A stretch of 64,000 bases of DNA, taken from Mugil cephalus (lineage: Eukaryota; Chordata; Actinopteri; Mugiliformes; Mugilidae). The notes under the pieces are model-generated. The model saw only the letters and a list, made by a program, of their open reading frames with translations. It ran no database searches and was not told the origin of the DNA. Of the stretch, positions 35,455-48,477 are shown piece by piece (position 1 is the first letter of the stretch; every line of letters starts with the position of its first letter). Both the position numbers and the translations under genes were made by a program. Location: positions 2,486,001 through 2,550,000 of the forward strand of contig NC_061773.1 of assembly GCF_022458985.1 (NCBI RefSeq), written 5' to 3'.

Positions 35455-37929
35455 ATGGGCAAGCTACTAATCTGCATCGGTAAGTTGATCTTCTTTCTCT
35501 GAAAAACGTCTAAGACTAGACATTTCCACAGAAAATATTTATTTACATGGATGATTATGTGGTTCACCTTGCATCTCTTCACCCTTTCTAATCCTGTCTC
35601 TAATATTTGCAGGATTGGCTCTCCTGCTGCATGCACAGCTTGGTAAGTACACATTTTATTTAACACATTTTATTTACTCCTCTGTTGGTGATGCATTTTA
35701 TGAGGTGGCATAATGTAAGAATTGTTCATTCTGTTACAGGATCATCCTACATCCTCTCCTGTTATTTCACTAACTGGGGACAGTACCGTCCTGGTGCAGG
35801 AAAGTATTTTCCCACCAACATTGACCCATGTCTCTGTGACCATCTCATCTATGCCTTTGCTGGAATGGACAACAACATGATCAAGACCTACGAGTGGGAC
35901 GATGAGAAACTCTACGGACAGTTCCAAGGCCTTAAGAACCAGTTAGTACTGCTGATAGTGATAGAGGGATGCACAAAAGAAGCATATGGACAAACTCTGT
36001 AAGAGGATAACAGATAACAGAACATATATGTTGTAACTGCTTACAGGAACAGCAACCTGAAGACTCTGCTGGCCATTGGTGGGTGGAACTTTGGAACTCA
36101 GAAGTAAGTAGTAATGCACTGAGGGTCAACACTTTCACCAAGAGAACATTGTAGCATAGGTAGAAATTCCTGGTCTTTTTGTTCGTAGGTTCACAGCCAT
36201 GGTTTCCTCTGCTGCCAATCGTCAGACTTTCATCAACAGTGTGATCTCCTTTCTGCGTCAGTACCAGTTTGATGGTCTGGACATCGACTGGGAGTACCCT
36301 GGCTCTCGTGGCTCCCCACCTGAGGATAAGGAGCGCTACACCATCCTGGTCCAGGTTCGTCAGGTTTTTGACAACAGACAAGTGCATGTGAATTTAGGTT
36401 ATACTGTAGTATTGGCTATGACACAAACCAGAGAACAGGCTGATTGGGGACATATCAGCTATGATCATACATTGACTCTCTTCTCCATAATTCGTAGGAG
36501 ATGATGAGTGCCTTTGAGGCAGAGGGTAAGAAGACTAACCGTCCTCGTCTAATGTTGACTGCTGCTGTCTCCGCTGGAAAGGGAACCATTGACTCTGGAT
36601 ATCAGATTTCCCAGATTGGAGCGTAAGTACATGGAGTGCATGCATTCTCTCTTTTGTTAGATAGTGGTCTGTACTGAACATTAATCCTCTTGTGTGTTTG
36701 GCAGTGTGCTGGACTACTTCCACGTTATGACCTATGACTTCCACGGTTCCTGGGAGCACAATGTTGGACAGAACAGCCCTCTCTACAAGGGCCCTGCTGA
36801 TCAGGGATCTATGATCTACTTCAATGTGGTTAGTGTCAGGATCATTCTCTATATATGTTAAATATAATATTCTGTAAATGAGTAAAAAAAATAAATAAAT
36901 AAAAAGCGGATGTTCTTACCAGTCTGTGCTCTTTTTTCCCCCCAAGGATTACGCTATGAACTACTGGAAGAGCAACGGTGCACCAGCTGAGAAACTGCTG
37001 GTTGGTTTCCCCACCTACGGTCACACCTTCCGTCTGGCTTCCTCTGACACCGCTGTGGGAGCTCCCGCCAGTGGACCTGGATCTGCAGGAACTTTCACCC
37101 GTCAGGCAGGCTTCTGGTCATACTATGAGGTATGTACTTCATTTTGTCCGAATCTGTGTGTGAATGTAATGTATGTGTGTAGTACTTAAAATCTCTCCCT
37201 CCCATCAGATCTGCACTTTCCTGAAGCAAGGAGCCACACAGGCTTGGGATGCCCCTCAAAGTGTGCCTTATGCCTACAACCAGGGAACCTGGGTTGGATA
37301 TGACAATGTTAAGAGCTTCCAGACTAAGGTATGAAGTCGTGTTTAGATATTTAAATACTTGTCATAAATGTTGCTGATTAAGCAAATTAAGCAAAGCTCA
37401 TTAAACACTTGGTTTTGTGTCTGCTCTGCTGTGTAGATTCAGTGGCTGAAGCAGAGTGGTTTCGGTGGAGCTATGGTGTGGAGTTTGGATCTGGATGACT
37501 TCAGTGGCACTTTCTGTGGGCAGGGAGCATACCCCCTGATCAACACTATCAAGAGTGGACTGGGAACTGGAACTAGTATGCCTGAACCACGTATTCTTCA
37601 TTAATAAACATCTTGAGGCTGGTTCCATATTTTAATTAATGTAATTTCTCTCTCCAGCCTGCAGTCCCCGCACTCAACCACTCCCTCCAGTCCAGCCAAC
37701 CCGCCAGCCCCCGCATCAACCTCAACCTCAGCCCCAGCCCAGTGGTGGTGGCGGCAGCAGTGGTGGCAGTGCAGGCTCTGGCTTCTGTACTGGCAAGGCT
37801 AACGGACTCTATCCTGATGCAACCAACAAGAACCATTTCTATGACTGCGACCAAGGAAAGACCTACACCCAGCACTGTGCTGCTGGCCTGGTGTTTGATG
37901 ACAGCTGCAAGTGCTGCAACTGGTCATAA
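35455..37929 (+). CDS. chia: Acidic (AMCase-type) chitinase, complete, 11 exons
   Basis: Secreted GH18 chitinase that hydrolyses beta-1,4 bonds in chitin. Exons: 35455-35479, 35613-35642, 35740-35941, 36047-36103, 36189-36354, 36498-36622, 36705-36828, 36947-37129, 37209-37328, 37437-37575 and 37658-37929. They join in frame to 480 residues. The protein starts with a signal peptide ([19 protein letters not shown]). The GH18 barrel contains the catalytic DxxDxDxE motif intact as DGLDIDWE, so activity is expected. A linker rich in Pro/Gln then Gly/Ser (exon 11) leads to a C-terminal CBM14 chitin-binding domain with six cysteines, ending CKCCNWS. Every intron is GT-AG. Length and domain order match vertebrate AMCase and chitotriosidase; fish copies are usually named chia. 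The exact paralogue number cannot be decided here. Confidence 0.93.
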
Positions 37930-38062
37930 ACAGTTCACAGTTAAACTCTACACTTCTTGTTCTCATCAGTCATGGGCTGAGTCAATCATCAATATTAATG
38001 TGAACCATCCAACAAGGTCACTTCAAGAACAGCTCTGTAACACCTGTCGCTGTCCTGACCTG

Positions 38063-38068
38063 AATAAA
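38063..38068 (+). terminator. Chitinase poly(A) signal
   Basis: AATAAA lies 134 nt after the chitinase stop codon and is the first such hexamer on this strand after the stop. Confidence 0.7.
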
Positions 38069-38757
38069 AATAGTATTTAAAGCAAGTTTGAAGCTCTGGT
38101 TTGTTTATGTCCATATTCAGTAAAGTTACAAAACCACAACCCAGCAATGCAGCATGAAGCTATGATAGTTACCTACCTTTCAAAATTGAACAATCAAACT
38201 TTTGCATTGATATGTTCACTTTTTTTACGGAGCAACATAGACTGCAGATAGTAACATAGTCACAATCGCAGATAAAATCATGACATCTTTAGAATAAATG
38301 CTATGTAAATATCAAGAATCAAGAGTCTTTATTGTCAGTACGAGAACATAATGACAGACAAAATGAGAGACTCCAGGCTTAAAGGCAAACATGTAAGTGT
38401 CATTTAAATATAACACTTACGAAAATATGAACACCCATAGAAAAAAAAAATATTTACAGTGAAATAATGCAATGTACATAAAGTGAAGCTTAGTGCAAGT
38501 CCATGAAATGTTGTATGTGATTGCCTTCCATTGGAGGACTGATGGTTTGTTTGATTGTCAGCAGGGGTATGCGTTTATGTGAGAAGGTGAGTGTGTGTGG
38601 CTGGAGGGGGGAGGGTGCATGTGTTCTGTAGGGGGATGGGATGTCAGTCTTTCAATATGGTGGGGGGCGATTGCTTTCACAGCTCTGGGGAAGAAGCTGT
38701 CCCTCAGTGCGTTTTATATGCAGAGCTTAATCGAGCTTTCTGACTAGAGTCTTTGTC

Positions 38758-39258
38758 CCAGTTTACATGCAGCGGAAGAAAATCGAATAACTGATGGGAA
38801 CATGTCCTCCTCCTCCACACTAGTTGGCAATATGTGTCTTTTCTGCGGGATAATACCACATTGATATGGTCCATTTTTCCGGTTGACCTATTACGTCATA
38901 TAATAAATAATAAAGAGTCATTCACGCGTCAGACCGGTATTTCAAACAACCAGAAGGATAATAGTACAGCTCTTTTAACCTCCTACGTAATTTGCACGCT
39001 TCTTATGGTGCAGGTAAGATATGCGCTATCCCTCAGACGGTTCTTCTACCGGCTCTGTTGACCGTCTTCTTCTGCGATCGGTTTTCTTCGATGTTTCATG
39101 TTATCTGATTGTAGTCCGATTAAGTTGTATACTTATCAAATCGCATTATCCGGGTGTCTTAATGGGATAAGGAGAACTCCGATTTTAGTCGGAGTAACGT
39201 GTTTACATGCACTTACGTTGTTGCAATTTGTTTTTTCACGTGCATGTAAACATACTGC
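38758..39258. mobile_element. MITE inserted in the LINE
   Basis: Bounded by inverted GTTTACATGCA-type ends (CAGTTTACATGCAG at the left; read on -, CAGTATGTTTACATGCAC at the right). No ORF of note is present. The LINE coding text resumes on either side. The superfamily is not assigned. Confidence 0.6.
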
Positions 39259-40279
39259 CTGAGTCTGGCTGTGTTTGTTTTAGGCTGCGTTAACACTTAG
39301 CAAAAAAAAAAATTATTTTTTTTCTTTTTTCTGCTTTCGAGAAATTCTCTGTGAAGGTTGATCCACTGCAAAACTGCATACAGTTGTAGAAAGGCTGTAG
39401 TACACATTCCTGGCCTATGCGCGGTGCTCTTTCTGCTACAAAACTTGGCCAAAAAAAGAAGGAGAAGAGGCGGAGCAAGCACATTAACCCTGCACGCCGT
39501 ATACACACATACATTCTAGATTACAGTCCTTAATCCTTTTTACCTCATCGTAGTGGCGAAGCAACAAGGGTCAATATCTGATGCAGCTCTGTCATAAGCC
39601 TGTAGTCCGCCACTGACGTTGGGGGTTAGAACAGTGAGGGGTGAGCCGATGACATCTGAAACACTGAAAAAAAGGAACGACATAGGTTCTGTATTTTTCT
39701 GTTTCACCCTGAGGCCTCAATTCAAAAAGTTGCAGTTCCATTCACTGAAAGTTCTGGATCCATCATTATGGTTGGCAGAAACGTGCAAGACATCATGTTT
39801 TTTGCTGTGCAGCTCCCATACCACACTGTCTCACTGAGACACAGAATGCTCTCAATTGTGGCCCTGTAGAAGTTTGTGAGCAGCTGTGAACAAAGTCCAG
39901 TTCGCTTCAACTTCCTGAGAAAGAAGAGCTGTTGTTGGGCCTTCCTCACCAGGTGTGAGGTGTTCTCAGTCCAGGATAGGTCAGAGGAAATGTGGATGCC
40001 CTGGAACTTTATGCTATTCACACGCTTCACCACCTCCCCATGTATGCATAGAGGAGCATGTTCAGTCTTCCTGTACCTCCTGTAATCCACTATAGCCTCC
40101 TTGGTCTTGCTGATGTTCAGGAGAAGGTTATTCCCGGAACACCACTGTGTCAGATTCTGGATCTGTACTCTGTAGTAGGTCTCGTCATTGTTGGATATGA
40201 GACTTACCGTGGTGGTGTTGTCTGCAAATTACACAACCATGTTTGTGGGATGGATGGCACAGGAGTCAGTCCAATTCAA

Positions 40280-40730
40280 TTCCATTTAATTTATTTAGCG
40301 TCAAAAACAATACAAATTGTCTCAAGGCGCTTTACAAAAACTGACCTGAAACCTCCAGAGGAAGCCTGAATGCTACAGTGGCAAGGAAGAACTCCCTTTT
40401 AACAGGAAAAAACCTGAGCAGAACCCAACTCATATGGAGGAACCCATCTTCCAAAAGTCAGTCAGGTGGAAACAGAGAAGATAGAGCGAAAAGAATAGCA
40501 AGAGAAACGCGATAAACAAATTCCTGTCATAGATACATAAATCGAGCTGAAGGAAACATGTTGAATCAATCTAATAATACAAGATATAGCTGATGATCTT
40601 ATGTTATAGTTTAAGAGTATAAGAAGAATCATGGGCAGGTTGTGAGAAGTGTTCCTCCAGGTATGAGTGGATGCAGGAGGCCATGTAGACTAGGCAGGTT
40701 GATGAGACCACAACAGTAAATGTAGCTTGG
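40280..40730. repeat. Dispersed fish repeat within the LINE span
   Basis: Contains CTCAAGGCGCTTTACAAAAA and AAGGAAGAACTCCCTTTTAA followed by CAGGAAAAAACCTGAGCAGA, text familiar from an abundant teleost retroelement tail. It separates the endonuclease and reverse-transcriptase remnants of the LINE. Confidence 0.6.
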
Positions 40731-41555
40731 AACTCTGCAGGTCTGATATACCCCTTTCACATCGAAAACGCTGGCATTTTCAGACCCGGGTCAACTCGCC
40801 TTTGGTGCACTTTCACATTGCCAGGAGTCCCGGGTGCATGTCTGTCCTTTCCTCTGTCTAATACGTCATCACGTACATTGCAGGCAAACCATTGACAGCC
40901 TGGGTGTATTTTTTAAATGCTTTCAGTTTTAATGCAGTTTTAATGCTCTTTCAAAAGGCTGCTGATATTAGAATAAATCACTGGTCTCGCACAGTGCTTA
41001 ATATGCTGCTGAATCTCCTCTTCTCATCAGATGCAGCTTGCGGATAACAGATTGCCATGATCGTTGAATAAATGTGGGATATCGCTATACATGCTCTATA
41101 TAAGCACATTCTAAATCGGAGGAGCAAAAAGATCTTATTATGTTCATAACTGTACACCGTGAGTTGTGGATGTACAGTCCCAAACCTCCGTCTTTGGTCT
41201 TGAATGAAGCTGCAGTCCTGACGACCCAGAACAGAGAGCGTCCTGCTAGCTCAGCTGCTGCAACGGGGATGCTGTTATCCAACAAGGTCTCAGTGAAAAT
41301 CACCACACAGCTGCCCGCCTTACATGACACGATCCTCAGTCAAATCCTGTCCAGTTTATTGGCGAGTGACCCAGCATCAGTGAAGAGCAGACTGGGGAGA
41401 GCTGGTCTGTGTGGGTTAGCATGTAGCCTAGTACACAGCCCACTCTGCATGCCCTGCTTTTGTTTACGTTGTGTCCTTCATCACCTAAACCGCAGAGGGG
41501 GCGTTGTGGTCCACTGCATTTCTGGTTGAATATAATCCAGTTTCGGGGGTGCATG

Positions 41556-42765
41556 AAGTTCAGAGGTTGTTACCAATATCCCACTGTACAGCCATTCTGT
41601 ACAGGATTAAGGCTTCAAGTCTCAAATGCGGGCGAAAACACAAACAAAAACTCAAATCTGAACATAAAAAGTCTCAAGTCTCGAGCTGCTGCATACAGCT
41701 ACACTGCCATTTTGGTTTAATAGAAGATTTAATAGAAGATATTTGAAGAATGAAGAAGCACAAAATATATAAAACAGACACACCTACAGCACATATTCCC
41801 ACTGAAACACATGCAGACAGCACTACTTTGGATAAAATCTTTTTTATTATTAATGGAACAAATATAGACTTAATGAGGTACATTTAAAGAGAAGGGTGAT
41901 AAAACGATCATCGAACAGAACAAAGGAGGAACCCTCAGTAGTCTGGATATTTGTTTAATGTCTGCTCTCTACCAGGTGGAGCTCTTGGAGAAATTATGAG
42001 CTCTTTAGCACACAAAGCCAACATGTTTGTTAATTACCATCTGAATGTTGACAGAGTCTGTTACAGTTAGATCTTAAAGTCTTTCACAATGAGTTGATTT
42101 GGTGATGGTGGAGTTAAAAACACAACAAACAAGACAAACTTCCAACTGCAGACACAGAACTTCAATTAGGCCTAGGGACATTTAAAAAAAAGAAAAAATC
42201 TATCTTTAAAAAAAGATAGTTACACTGAAATCAATAAAGAAAGGCTTTACAAATGCCTACCATGACAGTAGCAGTCAATTCCTCTGACTGCAACTGCAAT
42301 ACTGTGCTTAAAAATGCAAATAAGGGCATAACTTATAACCAAATAACCAAACCAAATGAAACTAGGGTGGCAGCCGGAAACCGTTTTCATAACCACACAA
42401 TAAATATTTGTATTAATAACCAAGTAAAAACTTGATATGATCGTTGTTCTCTGATTTGAATAAATATGTTCTTTCCGCACATGTTTGCCCAGCATGAGCT
42501 TTAACAGTAGCAAAATGACAAAATGTCTTTCAAAGCAGATGTGGACAAAACTGTTTAAAAACCCTAAAAATGATTCTGTCTCAGTCCATCTTGGTCTTTT
42601 ATAGCATAGTTTCAGTGTTGTCAATAGAGTTGTGAAAAATCTCTATTCACCACAAATTCAAAGATGCACAGCCAGTAGAACCATTCTCTGCATGTCAAAA
42701 GCTTCACATTGATAAGCATTTTTGTGTTTTTGAGGCCTGTAAACACTTATAAATCATTGGATGAC
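41556..42765. other. Intergenic stretch before the SLC6 pair
   Basis: No gene recognised. Short ORFs (for example 125 codons at 42247 on -) have no domain. The stretch is AT-rich with a TTTAAAAAAAAGAAAAAATC tract near 42180. Confidence 0.5.
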
Positions 42766-42771
42766 TTTATT
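42766..42771 (-). terminator. Poly(A) signal of the downstream SLC6 copy
   Basis: AATAAA on the minus strand, about 105 nt after the stop codon at 42876. Confidence 0.55.
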
Positions 42772-42875
42772 TAATGTACAGGTTAATAGTTAAGTTGGAG
42801 TCTCTGAGCAGAATGATTTCAGTTTGGCTGCAGAATTATTGTCAACATAAACTTATATCAATGTAAAATCTTTTT

Positions 42876-45800
42876 TCATGAACCCATTTTCTTATTGTCT
42901 GTTAATATAATTTTTTGGCAGCATTTTTCTTCTGAGTAGCGTTCCCCTCTGTTGATTTCCAAGTAGGGATGCCATTTCTCAGAGGGATTACACAATAACA
43001 GGAAGCGCTGTAGAAAGTATAGTGCAATTAAAATTTTGTAAGACAAAGCAGCCTAAAATTTAAAACAAACAAATATATACTAACTCTATTAGAAAACATG
43101 AAAAACAAACCTTCCAGAGGTTTCCCTCCGCTTTTGTGATCTTATACACAGCAACAACAGGGATCCAGACGAGGACGAATGCAATCATGCACCATCCAAG
43201 AGCCAAACCCCAGGAGGGGTACTCGATATCTGCATATGTTGGGTCTGTATAAGTCACCATAGACCATACGAAGATCCCCTAGAGCCAACAGAGCATGGAG
43301 TCATATCTGTGCAGGCATACAGAGCAGTTTACAGAAAACAGAGCTCTTGAATGTGGTATATCTGTGCCTAACGTGCCAAACATAAAAAAGAAATTGGTAC
43401 TTAAAACACTTGTTGACCTAATACAAACTATGCCACACAACATAATGTATGTCTGCAAGATGTAATGACAAATTAAATTAATTTCACTCTCATTATGTGG
43501 GAACTACAACATTGTTTTACCAATCATACAACCATTACATAACCGCAGCATAACAGGGGTTGCTGGAACCTATCCCAGCTGAGGGAGGGTACACTCTGGA
43601 CAGGTCACCAGCCTATCGCAGGGCTAACACAGAGACAAACACCTAGGGTCCATTTAGGGTCACCAATTAACCTAACGAGCATGCTTTTGGAGGTGGGAGG
43701 AAGCCAGAGTACCCACAGAAAACCCACGCAGACACAGGGACAACATGCAAACTCCACCCAGAAAGGGCCGCTGTGCCGCCCTTCTATTATCATTTTGGTA
43801 AACCTACATGTTCATTCATTAGTTTTAAGTTACCTAATTTCATACTTTTTGCTCAAATATATTTTTCTATATCACCTTTCTCTCACACTACAGGACAAAA
43901 CAAACTAAAATGGTTACAGTTTTTTGGTATACAATACCCGCTTTGTAAGTTGAGGGGTAAGAGTTGAAATATGTTGATGGATTTGTTGCATTTTGCAACA
44001 ACGCAACAATGTTGAAAAAAAAAAATGCAGAAAAAAAATTATATATTCACCAGTATAATAAATGGGGTGATGACGAGCCAACTAGCTTTCCACCACAACC
44101 AGAAGTAGAAGCTCTGTTTTTCAATCATCATCTCGATGTCTTTAATCAAACGATTAATACCTGTTGTGCATGACAAGAACAAGTTCAAGTGAAAGCAGCA
44201 AAAAGCAATCTTCCTTCACATTAATTAAACCTTGGCATAGTTAAATGCAGTAGAATCCATGCAAAACTGAAAGAATGCGTTATTGTCTGGAGTTTAAAAA
44301 AAAAATACTGGACAGTGAGTGGACAAATTATCTGTGTTTATCTATCGTGATTTTTTTTTTCCCCAAAAAAAATGTTCTTCCACCATCCCCCTCCTAATCA
44401 ATAGTAGTTGAAGCTAATGGCCGAGGACCAACGCACCTGCTTCACCTTCAGGGGAACATATTCATCCCTGGCCCAGCATTGAGGCCACATCTGCCTTGTC
44501 TAAATGTCTAAAAATAATAGCCATAGTGCAACCTAATTTCAGAAAGCACATGATGGTAAGTAACTTTAAGACAACGACTGTTAGTTAGTGAAGCTAAGTC
44601 AAAATTATTTTAAAAATAATTATCACAACTCACAACTATGGTACAAAAAAGTCTTAAACATGAGCTATAATAAATAATATTATGATAGAGAGAAATCACA
44701 TCTATCACATCAAATGTTAACATTATGAGATCATGAGATATACTTTTTTTTTCTTTTTTTTTTGCCAAAACTCTGCTAAATATACAGTGAGTTATCTTTG
44801 TGTTCACTATCTTCGTGTGGCCTGTTGTTCAAATGCTTTAGATGTTTTGAAAATACACATTTTTACAGTTTTATGTTTGCTCAGGTTGTGCATTGTACAT
44901 GCACAACTCAGACTGCTTTAAAGAGTCAATACATTTCAAAAAACAGTACACTTCAATACGTTTTAGCCTTGCTGTCTGATGGTGCTTAACGAAATGTACA
45001 ATAAGTTACTCATTACTTGAGTAGTTTTTTTGGAGATTCTTTTTTACTCTTACTCAAGTACTTTTTATAAGTACTTTTACTTCTACTTGAGTAATGATTA
45101 TTACAAATACAAGAAACACTTTAACTTGAGTACCAGTTTACTCTACTCACCACTGGTGAACTGTAAATGAGTACAGATGCTGTACTTTGCATAAGAGAAC
45201 CCAGGTGGCTGTATCCTACTTTAGGCATACATAGAGAGCGTTACATACATATCACTGTGACATTTATATTTACCATATATGTAGCAGAAACCAACGATCT
45301 CCAGGAAGGCCAAAATAAGAGCCACAAAGGTGGAACAATAGTGGTCGATTAGAGTTACCCAGTATATTCCTGCCTTCCTCGGACACACAAATATTGCAGG
45401 TGAGCAGGGTAAAGATTGAAATCTGTAGTTCAATCAATTTCAGGAGTCCTACCATACCGCTGTCACACATGGAAGACCCAGAAGAAAGACGATGATACAC
45501 ACACCAATGCACAATAAGGGACGTTTGGATTTGAAGACAGGGAAGGAATCCATCAGGGTGGTCATGATCACCTCTAATGACAAATAAAGAGATAACAGTC
45601 AATGATGCTGGTCAACAGGGATTCTTAATTAACAGTATGGTTGTTTGATATCTCTCTATATATATATATGTGGGCACTTATGACTGAAGATGAATTTCAC
45701 CTATGAATGTAAATTGAGAGTCCAGACCAACAATCAAAAGCATTAAGAAGAACAAAACGGACCACACTGGGGCAACGGGAAGTGTGGCCAGAGCCTCTGG

Positions 45801-48424
45801 ATATGCAATGAAAGCAAGAGCAAACCCTGAAAAGAAAGAATGGATACAACTGACATCAGAGAACACACAGAGGACTTTTGAATTAAAACAAAGTGGTGTT
45901 AATGATGTCTGACCGTCATCCACCACTTCGTCTACAGGCTTTCCACTGTTGTGAGCCATATGTCCCAAAACTGAAAAGATAGCAAAGCCTGCAAACACAC
46001 TGGTCCCTAAAAGGAGATGGAAATAGCCAAACAGACTAATTAGCTTAGACATACAGTATAATGCTTTAAATGATTTCAAACAGAAACTATTTCCTAATGG
46101 CCTACAAAATAAAAGAAACACCCATGAACAAGTCACTGGAATACTGGTTGTCAAAATGTACACAAAGTGGCTTCAATATTTACACAACAGATAAGCAATG
46201 AGGTGTGTTTATACCATGGTTAATGAAGCTAAGAGCAACTGAGTCCCAAAGCACCATTTGGTTGTGGAAGTTGTTATAGGACGAAAGGGTCACGACTCCA
46301 CCCCAAGCAATAGAGAGAGAATAAAAAGTCTGACTCGCTGCATCCGTCCAGATCTAAAACACACGTTTAGAAAAGAGAAAGAGGAGAGGTGATATAATGT
46401 AAAAAATAATCTACATTGTCAACAAGCCACAAGGGTGGGAATGCTTGTGGGTTTCTTGTGGATCTAGGATGGAAATGTTTGAACAATTGTTGGGTGATTT
46501 TTTTTTTTTTTGTTTTTAATTTTTTTTTTTTACGTATTAAATCCAATGCCCATTGCACAGCTTTCTGTAAGTTTCCATGGCGTGCACATTACTTTATTTC
46601 CTACGGAAGTCCTAAGCAGCCAGGAGTTCACGTATTGTTTTCATGTGATAACAATTTAATTTCCTCTGTTTTCTCAAGATCTTGAGTTATTTATCTTGTT
46701 ATCTTTTAGACACTCTATGGAGGGCCCTATCTAGAAACAAGAAGTGAGTTTGGACCATAGAGGGTTGTGAGAAGTTATGTCTGGGTTACCTGGGCCTCAG
46801 TCAGTTTGGTGAAATTAGACTTGGAGCCAATGTAGAAAGCGATGCCTTCTTCAGCTCCCTCTAGTGTCACACCTCTGATCAACAGGATCAGAATCACCAA
46901 AAAAGGGAATGTTGCAGTGAAATACACAACCTGCAGAGACACATGTCACACATTCATACACTGAACCTATGAGCTAACCTCAGTAAAATGCCAAAAAAGA
47001 TGTGAACCATAACACATGTCTTCACAAAATGGAACAAAACAAATCTCACAAAAAGAATAAACTTGACTTGCTTTGCCTGATATCTTGATTCCGTACATGA
47101 GAACAGAAGCGACAAGGGTGGAGCTCAGCAGCAGACAGAGAGCTAAGTGCCAAACTATTGATCCTGTTTCATCTAGACCACTGGATCTCTGCAGAGCCAC
47201 ACGACTGAGAAGAAGAAGAAACATCTGTAAAGACACTGCGATACGATAAATGTGGATTTGTGCTTGTTTGCATTAAAGTGTGCGATTCATACTCCCAGTA
47301 CTGCTCACTCGGACTCTGCACTGGAACTGTGATCATGTCGGATGAAGGACAAGTTTGGTTTTCCTGAGTCCAGTTAGTCATCAGAATGCCGCTTACATTA
47401 CAATACACTACAGGAGGAGACGTGACCAGTGAGTGGCTTGACCTGAAATATCAGTGCAAATGGAATAAAGGTGACGGAGCGGAGGAGCACCTATAGGCGT
47501 GCTGCTGCAGTGGCTGTCAGCCCAACTAGAGCAGCTGGACCACGGCAGAGTAGACTGCATGGAGGCAAAGAGGTAGAAGAGGCTGTAGGCGATGATGACG
47601 TTGTAGTAAATTGCAGTTATTGCGTTCAATGTAATTATGCCTATGCCAACTCCTGTAGAAGATAAAGGTTATAATTCAGTTTTAATAAATTACAAAGCAA
47701 TAACGAAATGAGATATCTCCTGCCATTATGTGCAATAACAACTAATTTATCCATCCATCAAAAAAATATAAAACTTCTTTTTACACTAAAAATAGTACAA
47801 CTCAAAACAGGCTTCTATTTCATGTTTTGGGTAGAAGCATGGGGTCCTCAACAATGATTTCTTTCAGACTTACCCTGAAGTATTGGCACTGCTCTCCACA
47901 TGTTTAAGGGACCTTGGCTGCAGAACTGACCGACTGCACTTTCCATGAAGTAAAGTGGAATTCCACACAAAAACAATGTCAGGAAATAGGGGATGAGAAA
48001 GGCAGCTGTTCATAGGGATGAAAACAAGCTGTTGTGAATACCTGGAACACTGTTATCAAATGTGTGCCTCTAAACACTGATGCCACATAAATACCTCCTC
48101 CATTCCTGTAAGCTAAGTATGGAAACCTCCAGATATTTCCCAGACCAACTGCATAGGCAGTCATAGTGAGTATGTACTCTGTCTTGTTGGTCCAGTTTCC
48201 ACGCTCAGACTTCACTGCACCATCCACAAGAGATTCCTGGTCAAGAGCACAGGGAGCGAGAGTTTCAAATGTTATTATATGCACATGTGTATTCAAACAG
48301 CTGGAATAAAAACATTACAACTAGTCCACTCAGGAATTACATTTCCTTTCTCCTACATTATGACACTGGTTATGTGCTAACTGTTTTCTGCAATATCGGT
48401 CGCTGTTATTATTATTATTATTAC

Positions 48425-48477
<53 letters not shown>

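Larger units (their letters stand above)
38305..41555 (-). mobile_element. Decayed APE-type LINE (L2/CR1-like), interrupted
   Basis: Read on minus, pieces occur in the expected order. First comes an N-terminal segment (41554-41336), then an endonuclease-domain segment with VVIFTETLLD (41330-41085). Reverse-transcriptase text follows (about 40260-39722), including TKEAIVDYRR and RKAQQQLFFLRKLKR. The C-terminal segment NALRDSFFPRAVKAI is at about 38710-38660. The RT active-site motif, normally ADD, reads FADN and follows a stop codon. A dispersed repeat (about 40280-40730) and a MITE (38758-39258) lie within the span. The copy is dead. Clade is assigned by recognition of these segments only. 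Confidence 0.75.

Noticed and set aside
39722-40090. 122-codon minus-strand ORF as a host gene
   Set aside because: It is reverse-transcriptase text of a decayed LINE, with a stop next to the active-site motif.
45678-46163. 161-codon minus-strand ORF
   Set aside because: It is exons 9 and 10 of SLC6 copy A read through the intron between them; the splice sites and copy B alignment give the real structure.
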